64,000 nucleotides of DNA from Bacillota bacterium (GTDB lineage: Bacteria; Bacillota; Clostridia; Christensenellales; SZUA-584): the NCBI GenBank assembly GCA_023428025.1, contig JAEYZN010000012.1, positions 124,001-188,000 of the forward strand. The letters are read 5' to 3'. The stretch's first letter is position 1. Every line of letters begins with the position of its first letter. Positions 44,613 through 53,646 of the stretch are shown piece after piece. Both the position numbers and the translations under genes were made by a program. The notes beneath the pieces are model-generated. The model was not told where the DNA came from. It saw only the letters and a list, made by a program, of their open reading frames with translations, and made no database searches.

Positions 44613-44659
44613 TCCAAGCCTTTATAGCTTTCGGGTTTTCTGACTTCATTAACGACAAA

Positions 44660-44691
44660 CGCCCCGCCAGCATTAAGCAGCCAGCGGGGCG
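44660..44691. terminator. Hairpin between the MCP remnant and guaA
   Basis: CGCCCCGC (44660-44667) pairs with GCGGGGCG (44684-44691) around 16 nt. T-rich sequence after it on the minus strand (GTTTGTCGTT) is broken, so strength is uncertain. It can end the guaBA transcript. Confidence 0.55.
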
Positions 44692-44728
44692 TTCTCACCA
44701 TATTCAGACCATCAGAGATATCGTGGTT

Positions 44729-46261
44729 CTACTCCCACTCGATTGTGGCGGGGGGCTTGGACGTCACGTCGTATACGATGCGGTTCACCCCCGGCACTTC
44801 GTTGATGATGCGGTTTGATATCTTCTCCATCACGTCGTGCGGGATGCGAGCCCAGTCGGCGGTCATGCCGTCCACGCTGGTCACGGCGCGCAACGCGATG
44901 GTGTGATCGTATGTGCGTTCATCGCCCATTACGCCCACGCTCCGCATGTCTGTAAGCACGGCGAAGTACTGCCATATCTCCTCGTCCAGTCCGGCGCTCG
45001 CGATTTCCTCGCGGAAAATATAGTCGGCCAGCTGCAGCGTCAGCACCTTCTCGCGCGTCACCTCGCCGATGATGCGGATGGCAAGGCCGGGACCCGGGAA
45101 GGGCTGGCGCCAGACGATGTGATGCGGCATGCCCAGTGCGATGCCCAGCGCGCGCACTTCGTCTTTAAACAGGTCGCGCAGCGGCTCAATGATCTCACGG
45201 AAGTCCACAAAGTCCGGCAGCCCACCCACGTTGTGATGGCTTTTGATGACCGCCGCATGGCCTTTGCCGGATTCGATCACATCCGGATAGATGGTGCCCT
45301 GCGCGAGAAAGTCCACCTTGCCCAGTTTGGCCGCCTCGGCTTCAAACACGCGGATGAACTCCTCGCCGATGATCTTGCGCTTTTTCTCGGGGTCGACCAC
45401 GCCTTTGAGCTTATCCAGAAAACGGTCCGCCGCGTCCACGCAAATCAGCTTCATGTCATAAGCGCCGGAGAATGTCTCCGCCACCTGTTTCGCTTCTCCT
45501 CTGCGAAGCAAGCCGTGATCCACGAAAATGCAGGTCAGCCGCTTGCCCACCGCCTTGTCCAGCAGCACCGCCGCAACCGACGAATCCACACCGCCCGAAA
45601 GGCCGAGCAACACACTGCCTTCCCCCACACGCGCGCGGATATCCGCCACCGCCGCGTCCACATAGTTGTCCATCGTCCAGCCGCCGCTTGCTTTGCAGAC
45701 GCGGTAGAGGAAGTTCTTGAGTATTTCATTGCCGAAGCGCGTGTGCACGACCTCCGGATGGAACTGGACGGCATACAGCTTTTTCTTCAGATCGCAGAAA
45801 GCCGCCACGGGACAGCTGTCGGTCGTGGCGCATATCGCAAAACCTTTGGGCGGAAGGTCCACATAATATGTATGGCTCATCCAGCACACGGAGTTGTTGT
45901 CGAGACCGGCGAAAAGCGCGCAGCCCGTTTCATACCGGATATCCGTTTTGCCGTATTCCCGGTGCTTTGCCCGGCGCACACTGCCGCCCAGCATCACGCT
46001 CATCAGCTGCGCGCCGTAGCAAATGCCGAGTATCGGGATACCGGCGTCAAACAACCGCTTGTCACACATGGGCGCGCCGGCATCCGTCACGCTGGCCGGT
46101 CCGCCTGTAAATATGATGCCGATCGGTTTCTCCTGAAGGATCCTCTCCAGGGAAGCGTAATACGGCAATATTTCCGCATATACCGCAAGATCGCGCACAC
46201 GGCGCGCGATCAGCTGATTATACTGTCCCCCAAAATCCAGAACGATTATCTTTTCTCTCAC
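44729..46261 (-). CDS. guaA: GMP synthase (glutamine-hydrolysing)
   Basis: 510 residues. The glutaminase half has the nucleophile GICYGAQLM and His in QFHPE; the synthetase half has the PP-loop LGLSGGVDSSVAA. It converts XMP to GMP. The GTG start lies 7 nt after guaB, so the two form one operon that ends at the hairpin 44660-44691. Confidence 0.97.
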   Translation of the reverse strand: MREKIIVLDFGGQYNQLIARRVRDLAVYAEILPYYASLERILQEKPIGIIFTGGPASVTDAGAPMCDKRLFDAGIPILGICYGAQLMSVMLGGSVRRAKHREYGKTDIRYETGCALFAGLDNNSVCWMSHTYYVDLPPKGFAICATTDSCPVAAFCDLKKKLYAVQFHPEVVHTRFGNEILKNFLYRVCKASGGWTMDNYVDAAVADIRARVGEGSVLLGLSGGVDSSVAAVLLDKAVGKRLTCIFVDHGLLRRGEAKQVAETFSGAYDMKLICVDAADRFLDKLKGVVDPEKKRKIIGEEFIRVFEAEAAKLGKVDFLAQGTIYPDVIESGKGHAAVIKSHHNVGGLPDFVDFREIIEPLRDLFKDEVRALGIALGMPHHIVWRQPFPGPGLAIRIIGEVTREKVLTLQLADYIFREEIASAGLDEEIWQYFAVLTDMRSVGVMGDERTYDHTIALRAVTSVDGMTADWARIPHDVMEKISNRIINEVPGVNRIVYDVTSKPPATIEWE

Positions 46262-46267
46262 TGCTTC

Positions 46268-47725
46268 TTATGACCTTCCTGTATAGTTTGGCGCTTCCTT
46301 GGTGATATAGATGTCGTGCGGATGATTTTCCACCAGCCCAGCGCCGGTGACCCTGATGAACTTTGCGCGGCTGCGCAGCTCCTCCAATGTGGCAGCGCCG
46401 CAATAGCCCATGCCGGACTTTAAACCGCCGATCAGCTGGAATATCGTATCGCTCAGTGAGCCTTTGAAAGGAACGCGGCCTTCCACACCCTCGGGCACCA
46501 GCTTATCCGCCTTCTCCTGAAAATACCTGTCTTTGCTGCCCTTTTGCATCGCAGCCATGGACCCCATGCCGCGGTACACCTTGAAGCTGCGGCCCTGATA
46601 GATCTCTGTTTCACCGGGGCTTTCCTCGGTACCCGCGAGCAGGCTGCCGATCATGACCGTATGAGCGCCCGCGGCCAGCGCCTTGGTGATATCGCCCGAG
46701 AACTTGATGCCGCCATCCGCGACAACTGAGATGCCATGCTTTGCCGCCGCTTCAGCACACTGCATCACGGCGGTGAACTGCGGAACGCCGATACCGGCCA
46801 CCACGCGCGTCGTGCAGATGGAGCCCGGCCCCATCCCCACTTTCACGCAATCCGTACCGGCCTTGATCAGATCCTCGGTGCCTTCAGGCGTGGCCACATT
46901 TCCGGCGATGATCTGAAGCGTCGGATAGAGCGATTTGAGCTTCTCCACCGCCTGTATGACGGATTGGGAATGTCCGTGCGCCGTATCCACGGTGACCAGA
47001 TCCACCTTGGCCTCCACCAGCGCCGCCGTTCTTTCCAGCATATCTCCGGATACGCCGAGCGCCGCTCCCGCCAATAAGCGTCCGTTGGCGTCCTTGGCGG
47101 AATTCGGATATTGAATGGCTTTCTCAATATCCTTGATAGTAATGAGCCCTTTGAGCATGCCGTTTTCGTCGACCAGCGGCAGTTTTTCGATCTTGTGGCG
47201 GCCGAGTATCTCCTGAGCCTCCACCAGCGTTGTCCCGATAGGCGCTGTGACGAGGTTCTTTGACGTCATCACTTCGCTGATGCGTCTGGAATAGTCCGTT
47301 TCAAAGCGAAGGTCTCTGTTGGTCAGGATGCCGACGAGCTTGCCGTCCTTTGTGATGGGCACGCCGGATATCCGGTAACGTGCCATCAAGGCGTTTGCGT
47401 CGGATACCAGATGATCCGGAGAGAGAAAAAACGGGTCTGTGATGACACCGTGTTCGCTCCGTTTGACTTTGTCCACGTTATATGCCTGATCCTCTATGGA
47501 CATGTTCTTGTGTATGATACCAATGCCGCCCTCTCTGGCGAGCGCGATGGCCAAACGGGCTTCAGTGACCGTATCCATCGCAGCGCTCAGTATGGGTATG
47601 TTGAGCGCAACGGTTTTGGTGAGCTGCGTTTTGACTGATACCTCGGAGGGCAGGATCGCGCTCTTTTGCGGCACCAAAAGCACATCGTCAAACGTGAGCC
47701 CTTCAAGTATTGTCGGATACTGCAT
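46268..47725 (-). CDS. guaB: IMP dehydrogenase
   Basis: 485 residues. Two CBS domains are inserted at about 95-205; the catalytic Cys lies in GPGSICTTR, and the flap has GMGSMAAMQKGSKDRY. It oxidises IMP to XMP, the first step to GMP. It starts from a near-consensus promoter upstream. Confidence 0.97.
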   Translation of the reverse strand: MQYPTILEGLTFDDVLLVPQKSAILPSEVSVKTQLTKTVALNIPILSAAMDTVTEARLAIALAREGGIGIIHKNMSIEDQAYNVDKVKRSEHGVITDPFFLSPDHLVSDANALMARYRISGVPITKDGKLVGILTNRDLRFETDYSRRISEVMTSKNLVTAPIGTTLVEAQEILGRHKIEKLPLVDENGMLKGLITIKDIEKAIQYPNSAKDANGRLLAGAALGVSGDMLERTAALVEAKVDLVTVDTAHGHSQSVIQAVEKLKSLYPTLQIIAGNVATPEGTEDLIKAGTDCVKVGMGPGSICTTRVVAGIGVPQFTAVMQCAEAAAKHGISVVADGGIKFSGDITKALAAGAHTVMIGSLLAGTEESPGETEIYQGRSFKVYRGMGSMAAMQKGSKDRYFQEKADKLVPEGVEGRVPFKGSLSDTIFQLIGGLKSGMGYCGAATLEELRSRAKFIRVTGAGLVENHPHDIYITKEAPNYTGRS

Positions 47726-47766
47726 ATTATAACCGCCCTTTCAGCAAAATTATAGACTTTTTTAGC

Positions 47767-47796
47767 ATTCTAAGGCTTTTCAGCCCTGCTTGTCAA
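47767..47796 (-). promoter_or_regulatory. Promoter of guaBA
   Basis: On the minus strand, TTGACA (47791-47796) and TAGAAT (47767-47772) are 18 nt apart, about 40 nt before guaB. Confidence 0.65.
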
Positions 47797-47834
47797 CATA
47801 TTGTGTGTGAAGAATACTCCCGTACAACCGGATG

Positions 47835-48788
47835 TTATGACGCGTTTAACCGGTCTTTCACCTGCTCCGGCGTCGGCATGGACGGAATGCCGCCGCGGCC
47901 TTCCACACAGATGGATGCCGCCGCATTGGCGAAACGTGCGAAGCCGTGTATATCCTCCGGCGTGAGTTCTTCCAGTTTCTTGCCGCTCTGCAGAAACTGA
48001 GCGATCACACCCGCCGTAAAACAGTCGCCCGCGCCTGTGGTATCCACCGCTTTGACGGAAAAGCCTTCGGCCCGGCCCGTTCCGGATGCGTGCGCGTATA
48101 TCGTGCCTTCACTGCCCAGCGTCACAAAGACCAGCTTTGCTCCCCGTTTGAGCAGCTGCTTCGCGGCATCCTCCAGACTCAAGCCTTCAAACATAAACTC
48201 GACCTCGTTGTCGGATATCTTGATGATGTCGGCATAGGACATGGCTTTGAGCATATTCGTCTTGGCGGTTTGGGCATCTGGCCACAGCGGCGCCCGGTAG
48301 TTCGGATCACAGGAGATCACGACACCGGCTTCTTTGGCGATTTCCAGCGCCTTGATGTTGGCGCTGCGGGCGGGTTCGTCCGTCAGAGACAAGGACCCGG
48401 TATGGAACACACGCGCGTTTCTGATCATCTCTTCGTTCAGCATGGACGGTTCAAACATGATGTCCGCGCCCGGCTTGCGGTAAAACGAAAAATCACGATC
48501 TCCGTTTTCGAACAGATGAACGAACGCGAGCGTCGTGTTATACGTGTCCGACATGACCAGTCCGGAGGTGTCGACATCCTTCTCCTCCAGAATGCCTTTC
48601 AGGAACTGCCCGAATACGTCGTTACCAACCATACCCACGAACGATGCGGATACGCCGAAGCCACGAATAGCTGCGGCCACATTGCCGGGCGCCCCGCCCG
48701 CGTTCTGCATGAAGAGCTTGCGCCCATCCTGTGTGCCGGCCGGGGTGAAATCGATCAGCAATTCTCCAAAAGTGACAAATTCGCTCAT
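47835..48788 (-). CDS. PfkB-family sugar kinase, probably fructokinase
   Basis: 317 residues. Signature 1 is NAGGAPGNVAAAIRGFG and signature 2, with the catalytic Asp, is VDTTGAGDCFTAGVI. FGELLIDFTP at the start is typical of fructokinases of this family, which make fructose 6-phosphate. Other sugars cannot be ruled out. AAAAGGAG precedes the ATG; the gene overlaps the upstream methyltransferase by 4 nt. Confidence 0.9.
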   Translation of the reverse strand: MSEFVTFGELLIDFTPAGTQDGRKLFMQNAGGAPGNVAAAIRGFGVSASFVGMVGNDVFGQFLKGILEEKDVDTSGLVMSDTYNTTLAFVHLFENGDRDFSFYRKPGADIMFEPSMLNEEMIRNARVFHTGSLSLTDEPARSANIKALEIAKEAGVVISCDPNYRAPLWPDAQTAKTNMLKAMSYADIIKISDNEVEFMFEGLSLEDAAKQLLKRGAKLVFVTLGSEGTIYAHASGTGRAEGFSVKAVDTTGAGDCFTAGVIAQFLQSGKKLEELTPEDIHGFARFANAAASICVEGRGGIPSMPTPEQVKDRLNAS

Positions 48789-50254
48789 ATGTTTCGCTCC
48801 TTTTTTATAATATACAGAGACGGGCTGAGGCCACCCGATTCAAAAATCTCTTCGTACACGATGCGGAGTTCGGATACTTTTCTCACGGAGTCGCGCAGCA
48901 GCTTCTTTTCCAGCGTGAACAGAAACGCGTATCCGTCGTCCTCCAGCAGCTTTGCCAGCCGGACCGCAAAAACGGCATACAGCCTCTCGTTATCGGTATG
49001 CTTGGACACGCGGATGCCGAACGGCATGTTGGAAACCACCTCGTCGTATTTGGACGCGCCGAACTGCAGGGCGTCTCCGTGTATCAGCGCGATCTTCTGG
49101 CCGCTGGCCCTGCGGTTTTCGCAGGCCGCGCGTATGGCCGACGAAGATATATCCACACCCACCAGCGACTGCGTTTTTGCGATCAGCCCGCGCTCGATCA
49201 GCATCGTGCCGCTGCCGCAGAACGGGTCCAGCACACGGGCGTTCGATTTCATATACGGCCTGCATATCCGCATGACGCTCGCTGCCGTCACCGGATTGAT
49301 GCTGGCCGGTATGGTCTGCTTCCGGTAAGAAAAGCGCGTATCGCCCGGAAAAACCGCGGCCATGCGATTGCCAACCAGCCTCAGTTCAAAAGCGTATGCG
49401 GACGGGTTGTCTTCATAGCCGAACCGGGCCAGCCCTTCGGAAACAGAGCGGATTGCGTTCCGACGCTGTTCGGCAGGCAAACCACCTGCTTCTATACGGT
49501 AGCGGACGCCGTTGCACCCCATGGCGTCCAGCACTTTGGCGGCCTTTTCATATTCGCCTGTCGCACCCAGGTCATACAGCGCCTGCTCGTAGCAGCGCAG
49601 CTTTTTAAGGCCTGCCGTTCGCACATCCAGTGTGCCTTCCGGCACAGATGATCTATGTTCAAGCCCCAGGCTCTCCAGCTCCGCCAACAGCGCGCTCTGC
49701 TTGATGTATGTGACCGCGCTCCATGGCGGCAACTGCAAACGCTCTATTTTCTGCGGCGCGGCAGCCTTGCCCAGCGCTTTCTTCAGCGCTTCCTGTTCCT
49801 CAGCGACGTGCTTGGGTTCGCCCGGCTCAACAATATAGCCGTTCAGATACTTCTCCGGAGCCTTGGAGTTCCCGAGCGCCAGTATGATGGACGGACGGAC
49901 GAAGCGGGTTTTCTCGTTCTTCAGCGCCAACAAGAGCTTGTCCGCGCAGGCGTCTGGCGCGCACAGCCCGATTAACGCATATGCCGTCTTCCTCGCTTTG
50001 TCGTCCGGGATGGCGATCAGCCTGTCCACCTCCCGCACCACCATCGGCGCGATGTCCTCGCGTATGTTTTTCCGGCGGCACAGATCGGTCAGCGTTCTCA
50101 GCGCGGCCCGCTGTTCAGGCCCGAACAGCAAACCAAAAATACGCCGCGCCGCGTTGGGTTGATCCAATATGCGCTCCAGCGTCTGCTTCGCCTGCACACC
50201 GTCTTCTGTTTTATAACGCTGAATCAGCGCAGTCAGTTCGTCAACGCGCGACAT
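48785..50254 (-). CDS. HEAT-repeat protein fused to RNA methyltransferase
   Basis: 489 residues. The first 170 look like HEAT-type helices (ALRTLTDLCRRKNIREDIA, VRPSIILALGNSKAPEKYL). The rest resembles a THUMP/Trm11-like methyltransferase, with motif I LDPFCGSGTMLIERGLI and catalytic loop VVSNMPFGIR in place of NPPY/NLPYG. RNA guanine methylation is likely. The ATG at 50254 is used; a TTG at 50263 with AGGTGG 6 nt upstream is a fair alternative. Overlaps murG upstream by 14 nt and the kinase downstream by 4 nt. Confidence 0.85.
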   Translation of the reverse strand: MSRVDELTALIQRYKTEDGVQAKQTLERILDQPNAARRIFGLLFGPEQRAALRTLTDLCRRKNIREDIAPMVVREVDRLIAIPDDKARKTAYALIGLCAPDACADKLLLALKNEKTRFVRPSIILALGNSKAPEKYLNGYIVEPGEPKHVAEEQEALKKALGKAAAPQKIERLQLPPWSAVTYIKQSALLAELESLGLEHRSSVPEGTLDVRTAGLKKLRCYEQALYDLGATGEYEKAAKVLDAMGCNGVRYRIEAGGLPAEQRRNAIRSVSEGLARFGYEDNPSAYAFELRLVGNRMAAVFPGDTRFSYRKQTIPASINPVTAASVMRICRPYMKSNARVLDPFCGSGTMLIERGLIAKTQSLVGVDISSSAIRAACENRRASGQKIALIHGDALQFGASKYDEVVSNMPFGIRVSKHTDNERLYAVFAVRLAKLLEDDGYAFLFTLEKKLLRDSVRKVSELRIVYEEIFESGGLSPSLYIIKKERNI

Positions 50255-51305
50255 CGGCAACAATACGCGCCACCTGCTCGGCAGCATCGATGACGTTTTC
50301 TCGTTTCATTGCTGCGCGCAGCGTTTCACGCTCGTCGTACAAGCGCCAAATGCCCGCCATCAGGGTTTCCGGCGTCATGCTCTCCTGTTCCAACACATGC
50401 GAGAACCCTTTCTTTTCAAAATACTGCGCGTTCAGTATCTGATCCCCTCGGCTGGTGGCTTTGGGCAGCGGTATCAGCAGCGACGGAAGCGCCAGCGTCA
50501 ATATCTCAAAAACCGCTGTGGCTCCGGCCCGCGAGACCATGACGTCAGCTGCGGTATAGATGTGCGGCAGCTCGCAGCTGATAAAATCGAACTGCTTGTA
50601 CCCGCACGGCAGAAGCCCGCTGCGAAGATTGTTCTTTCCGCGTATGTGGATCACGTCAAACCGCTGCGTCAAATCATTCAGTACGGCATCAATCGCGTCG
50701 TTGAGGGCTTTGGCGCCCAAACTGCCGCCCATGATGAGCAGCACCGGCTTTTCACCCGTAAAGCCGCATATTTTAAGGCCTTCTCCCCTGTCTCCGCAGA
50801 GCAACTCATTGCGAATCGGGAGACCCGTACAAATGCCTTTCCCTGCAGGGACAAATTGAAGCGTGGGTTCGAACGCCACACAGATTTTATCCGCGCGCGG
50901 GATGCACAGCCTGTTGGCAAGACCGGGCGTGTAGTCGGACTCATGCAGCACCACGGGTATTTTTTTACGGTGGGCCGCAAACACCACGGGAACGCTGACA
51001 AACCCACCCTTGGAAAAAACGGCGGCCGGTTTCAGTTTTTTTAATATACGACCTGCCTTCACACAGCCGGCCAGCAGCTTGATCGGATCGGTAAAATTCT
51101 TGAAGCTGAAGTATCTGCGAAGTTTTCCTGCGCTGATGATATGATAAGGCACATCGGTGCACGTCACGATTTCCTTCTCCATGCCGTCCTTTGTGCCTAT
51201 GTATTCAATGTGGAATCCTCTTTCTTTTAGCTTTGGTATAATCGCCAGATTTGGTGTCACATGTCCGGCGGTACCCCCGCCTGTCAGCACGATCGTTTTG
51301 CTCAT
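50241..51305 (-). CDS. murG: MurG, lipid II-forming GlcNAc transferase
   Basis: 354 residues, GT-B glycosyltransferase. GGGTAGHVTPNLAI at 9-22, FSKGGFVSVPVVFAA and MGGSLGAKALND are MurG signatures. It adds GlcNAc to lipid I at the inner membrane face. Unusually it is not beside other division/wall genes; it leads a cluster with an RNA methyltransferase and a sugar kinase. A second MurG may exist elsewhere. A TATAAT box (minus strand, 51334-51339) lies just upstream. Confidence 0.92.
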   Translation of the reverse strand: MSKTIVLTGGGTAGHVTPNLAIIPKLKERGFHIEYIGTKDGMEKEIVTCTDVPYHIISAGKLRRYFSFKNFTDPIKLLAGCVKAGRILKKLKPAAVFSKGGFVSVPVVFAAHRKKIPVVLHESDYTPGLANRLCIPRADKICVAFEPTLQFVPAGKGICTGLPIRNELLCGDRGEGLKICGFTGEKPVLLIMGGSLGAKALNDAIDAVLNDLTQRFDVIHIRGKNNLRSGLLPCGYKQFDFISCELPHIYTAADVMVSRAGATAVFEILTLALPSLLIPLPKATSRGDQILNAQYFEKKGFSHVLEQESMTPETLMAGIWRLYDERETLRAAMKRENVIDAAEQVARIVADVAR

Positions 51306-51435
51306 TCTTAAGCCCTTTCCGTATTATTTTCGTATTATACCATACGCTGCTGTGAAATCACACTGATATTATATTATCCTTGACGCCAATCCGTTAAACA
51401 GTTTGAAAGAGGTTATTCAAATGATATACGGACAA

Positions 51436-51467
51436 AATAAATAACCCGATGCTTTTGCCCGGGTTAT
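51436..51467 (-). terminator. Terminator of the 112-residue protein gene
   Basis: ATAACCCG (51441-51448) pairs with CGGGTTAT (51460-51467), followed on the minus strand by a T-rich stretch. Confidence 0.75.
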
Positions 51468-51481
51468 CACAATCCTCTATG

Positions 51482-51820
51482 TTATATTTCCTTGTTTTTT
51501 ATCTTGCGCGCGATGCCATCCAGCTTCTTTCGCTGCGCGCCGTCCATCATCGGCGTCACGTTCTTGATAAAAGCGTCCAGCATGTCGTCCGAGAAGCTTC
51601 CGTTTCTTCTCCCGTCCCGGATCATTTTTTCGAGGTCGCCCATCAATTCGCCCTCGCTCTTGTTTTCGTAGTGCGCTATGGTCTCCTCCATACCGTGCAG
51701 TTCATTTTCATTTACATCACCGACGTTGACGTTTGCCTTTCTGGCCGCGGCTTTCACGTCTTCCTTGCTGAGTCCTGAGCCTTTGCCCTGTTTGAATGAT
51801 CTTAAGTCCCGTTTCGCCAT
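51482..51820 (-). CDS. Conserved small helical protein of unknown function
   Basis: 112 charged residues, predicted helical, no signal peptide. The middle (HYENKSEGELMGDLEKMI) and the segment FIKNVTPMMDGAQRKKLDGI resemble small hypothetical proteins seen in Clostridia. No function recognised. It diverges from the 228-residue gene at 51927, with about 100 nt between them, and has its own terminator. Confidence 0.8.
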   Translation of the reverse strand: MAKRDLRSFKQGKGSGLSKEDVKAAARKANVNVGDVNENELHGMEETIAHYENKSEGELMGDLEKMIRDGRRNGSFSDDMLDAFIKNVTPMMDGAQRKKLDGIARKIKNKEI

Positions 51821-51926
51821 CTCGACACCTCCCCTTTCATGTATATTCGCATTTCTCCGGTTTTGTTCACACGGGGCATTTCAATTGCATATTATGTTTA
51901 AGGATTATTATAAAGGAGATGTCTTT

Positions 51927-52613
51927 ATGCCGAGATTTCCTTACGGCCCGAGGCCGGTGACCAGACAGATTCAGTATACGCGCAGGGACCAGCAGCCGAA
52001 TGAACCAAAGCCGGAAGACGCTGAACATACCGATCGAGATATACTTAAGAACGCGTCTTTTTCTCCCGAATTAAGCTTCCTTCTCGCCATGACGCTGAAA
52101 GACGGCTTGAGGCAGGGGTCAGCGGTGGACCTTTTAAGGAGCATAGAGTCGTACGTATCCGCCGGAGATCGGGAAGCGATCCACCGGATTATGGGCGCGC
52201 AGAAGATGGCGGAAGAATACAGGCGGAATCCCCCGGCGGCACCCCCACACGGATTCCCCGGTTCCGGCCTGAACGGGTTCTCCCGGCTGTCACGTCAACA
52301 GGCGCTGCTGGAGATACTCCAAAACTATGCATCCCACGAAAGCTCGGACATGATGAAAGCCCTCCAGCGGTCCGCGCAGATGCAGGAGAATTTCGACCGC
52401 ATGATCCGGCGGATGGAGAAGATGCGCAACATGAAAACTTCTTCGCCGGAGGATATGTTTGAGGCGCTGTCCATGTTTATGCCGGCGTCGGAACAGTCGC
52501 AGTTCAAAAATATGCAGAACATGATGCGCATGATGAGCACCATGGGCAATATGGGCAATATGAGCGGTTTTAAGCCGGAGGACATATTTAAGTTCATGAA
52601 CAACAACAGATAA
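51927..52613 (+). CDS. Hypothetical protein with Met-rich C-terminus
   Basis: 228 residues, soluble. Residues 45-100 (FSPELSFLLAMTLKDGLRQG, IESYVSAGDREAIHRIMGAQ) look helical; the C-terminal 60 residues are rich in Met (MMRMMSTMGNMGNM). The start ATG at 51927 has AAAGGAG 6 nt upstream; the frame is open further upstream but without ribosome site. Not recognised. Divergent from the 112-residue gene, so they may share control. Confidence 0.8.
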   Translation: MPRFPYGPRPVTRQIQYTRRDQQPNEPKPEDAEHTDRDILKNASFSPELSFLLAMTLKDGLRQGSAVDLLRSIESYVSAGDREAIHRIMGAQKMAEEYRRNPPAAPPHGFPGSGLNGFSRLSRQQALLEILQNYASHESSDMMKALQRSAQMQENFDRMIRRMEKMRNMKTSSPEDMFEALSMFMPASEQSQFKNMQNMMRMMSTMGNMGNMSGFKPEDIFKFMNNNR

Positions 52614-52681
52614 TCCTTTATTCCGGTATACCCGTATAGTATAATAAAGGTGCTATCATCTTTTATTATCGGAGTTCACAT

Positions 52682-53593
52682 ATGAAAAAAATGTCCAAGC
52701 TGTTGGCGCTCGCCATTGTATTGATCGTCTATATCGCCGCTTTCTTTGCCGGGGTGCTGGTGTATCGCCTTTTGCCGATCGATCCTGTTTGGGGATACCT
52801 TTGCGCGGATGCGGCGGCCACCATCGTCGTCTGGGCGTTTGGTCTCCTTTATAAAAACGCCAGCATGTATGACCCGTACTGGAGCGTGGCGCCACTTGTG
52901 CTGTTTATCTGCTTTGTGGCCGAGGCGGGCATGTTCGACGCTGCCGACGCTCTCTACATCTTTGTCTTCGCTTTCTGGGGCGTGCGGTTGACGCTCAATT
53001 GGATCATCGGCTGGAGCGGCATGCAGCATCAGGACTGGCGCTATACCATGCTGCGCGAACAGAATAAGGAATTGTGGCCGTTGACCAACTTCTTCGGCAT
53101 CAACATGATGCCCACGCTGTTCGTGTTTATCAACATGATGCCCGCGTATTACAGCGCGCAGTCAATGGACAGGCTGAGCCTGATTACGGCCATCGGCGCT
53201 GCCATATGTATCATGGCGGCTGTGCTGCAGATCGTCTCGGATGGTCAGATGCGCCGGTTCCGGCTGAATCCGCAAAACAAGGGGCGCAATATGGAATCCG
53301 GTCTATGGCGGTATTCGCGCCATCCCAATTATCTTGGCGAGGTCTCCTTCTGGTGGGGCGTCTATATCATGATGCTGGGGCAGCGGCCAGCCTTTTGGTG
53401 GACGATCTTTGCGCCTGTGCTGATGACGCTGCTCTTCATCTTCGTCAGCGTTCCCATGATGGAAAAACGCCTGCTTGCCACCCGCTCCGGTTATGCGGCC
53501 TACAAAAAGGATACGTCCATGCTACTGCTCTGGCCCCGAAAAAAAGCTTATGTGTTTGAAGAGGATATCGATCAGGCTTCTGTCGCAAAATAA
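52682..53593 (+). CDS. DUF1295 / steroid-5-alpha-reductase-fold membrane protein
   Basis: 303 residues, about seven membrane segments. The C-terminal signature SGLWRYSRHPNYLGEVSFWWG is the cofactor-binding motif shared by DUF1295 proteins and isoprenylcysteine methyltransferases. Members are predicted NADPH-dependent reductases of lipid-like substrates; the substrate here is unknown. A TATAAT lies about 40 nt upstream (52640-52645). Confidence 0.9.
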   Translation: MKKMSKLLALAIVLIVYIAAFFAGVLVYRLLPIDPVWGYLCADAAATIVVWAFGLLYKNASMYDPYWSVAPLVLFICFVAEAGMFDAADALYIFVFAFWGVRLTLNWIIGWSGMQHQDWRYTMLREQNKELWPLTNFFGINMMPTLFVFINMMPAYYSAQSMDRLSLITAIGAAICIMAAVLQIVSDGQMRRFRLNPQNKGRNMESGLWRYSRHPNYLGEVSFWWGVYIMMLGQRPAFWWTIFAPVLMTLLFIFVSVPMMEKRLLATRSGYAAYKKDTSMLLLWPRKKAYVFEEDIDQASVAK

Positions 53594-53622
53594 CGCGGAG
53601 CGGCAGTCATTTGCAGGCAAGC

Positions 53623-53646
53623 AAAAAGCACCCAAAGGTGCTTTTT
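53623..53646. terminator. Bidirectional terminator
   Basis: AAAAAGCACC (53623-53632) pairs with GGTGCTTTTT (53637-53646) around CAAA. It ends the DUF1295 gene and overlaps the stop of the convergent diguanylate cyclase gene. Confidence 0.85.

Noticed and set aside
44837..46273. 478-codon plus-strand frame opposite guaA
   Set aside because: guaA is certain, and the opposite frame has no recognisable domain or ribosome site.
47726..47834. Purine riboswitch before guaB
   Set aside because: The 109-nt region holds a promoter and a short hairpin, not an aptamer.
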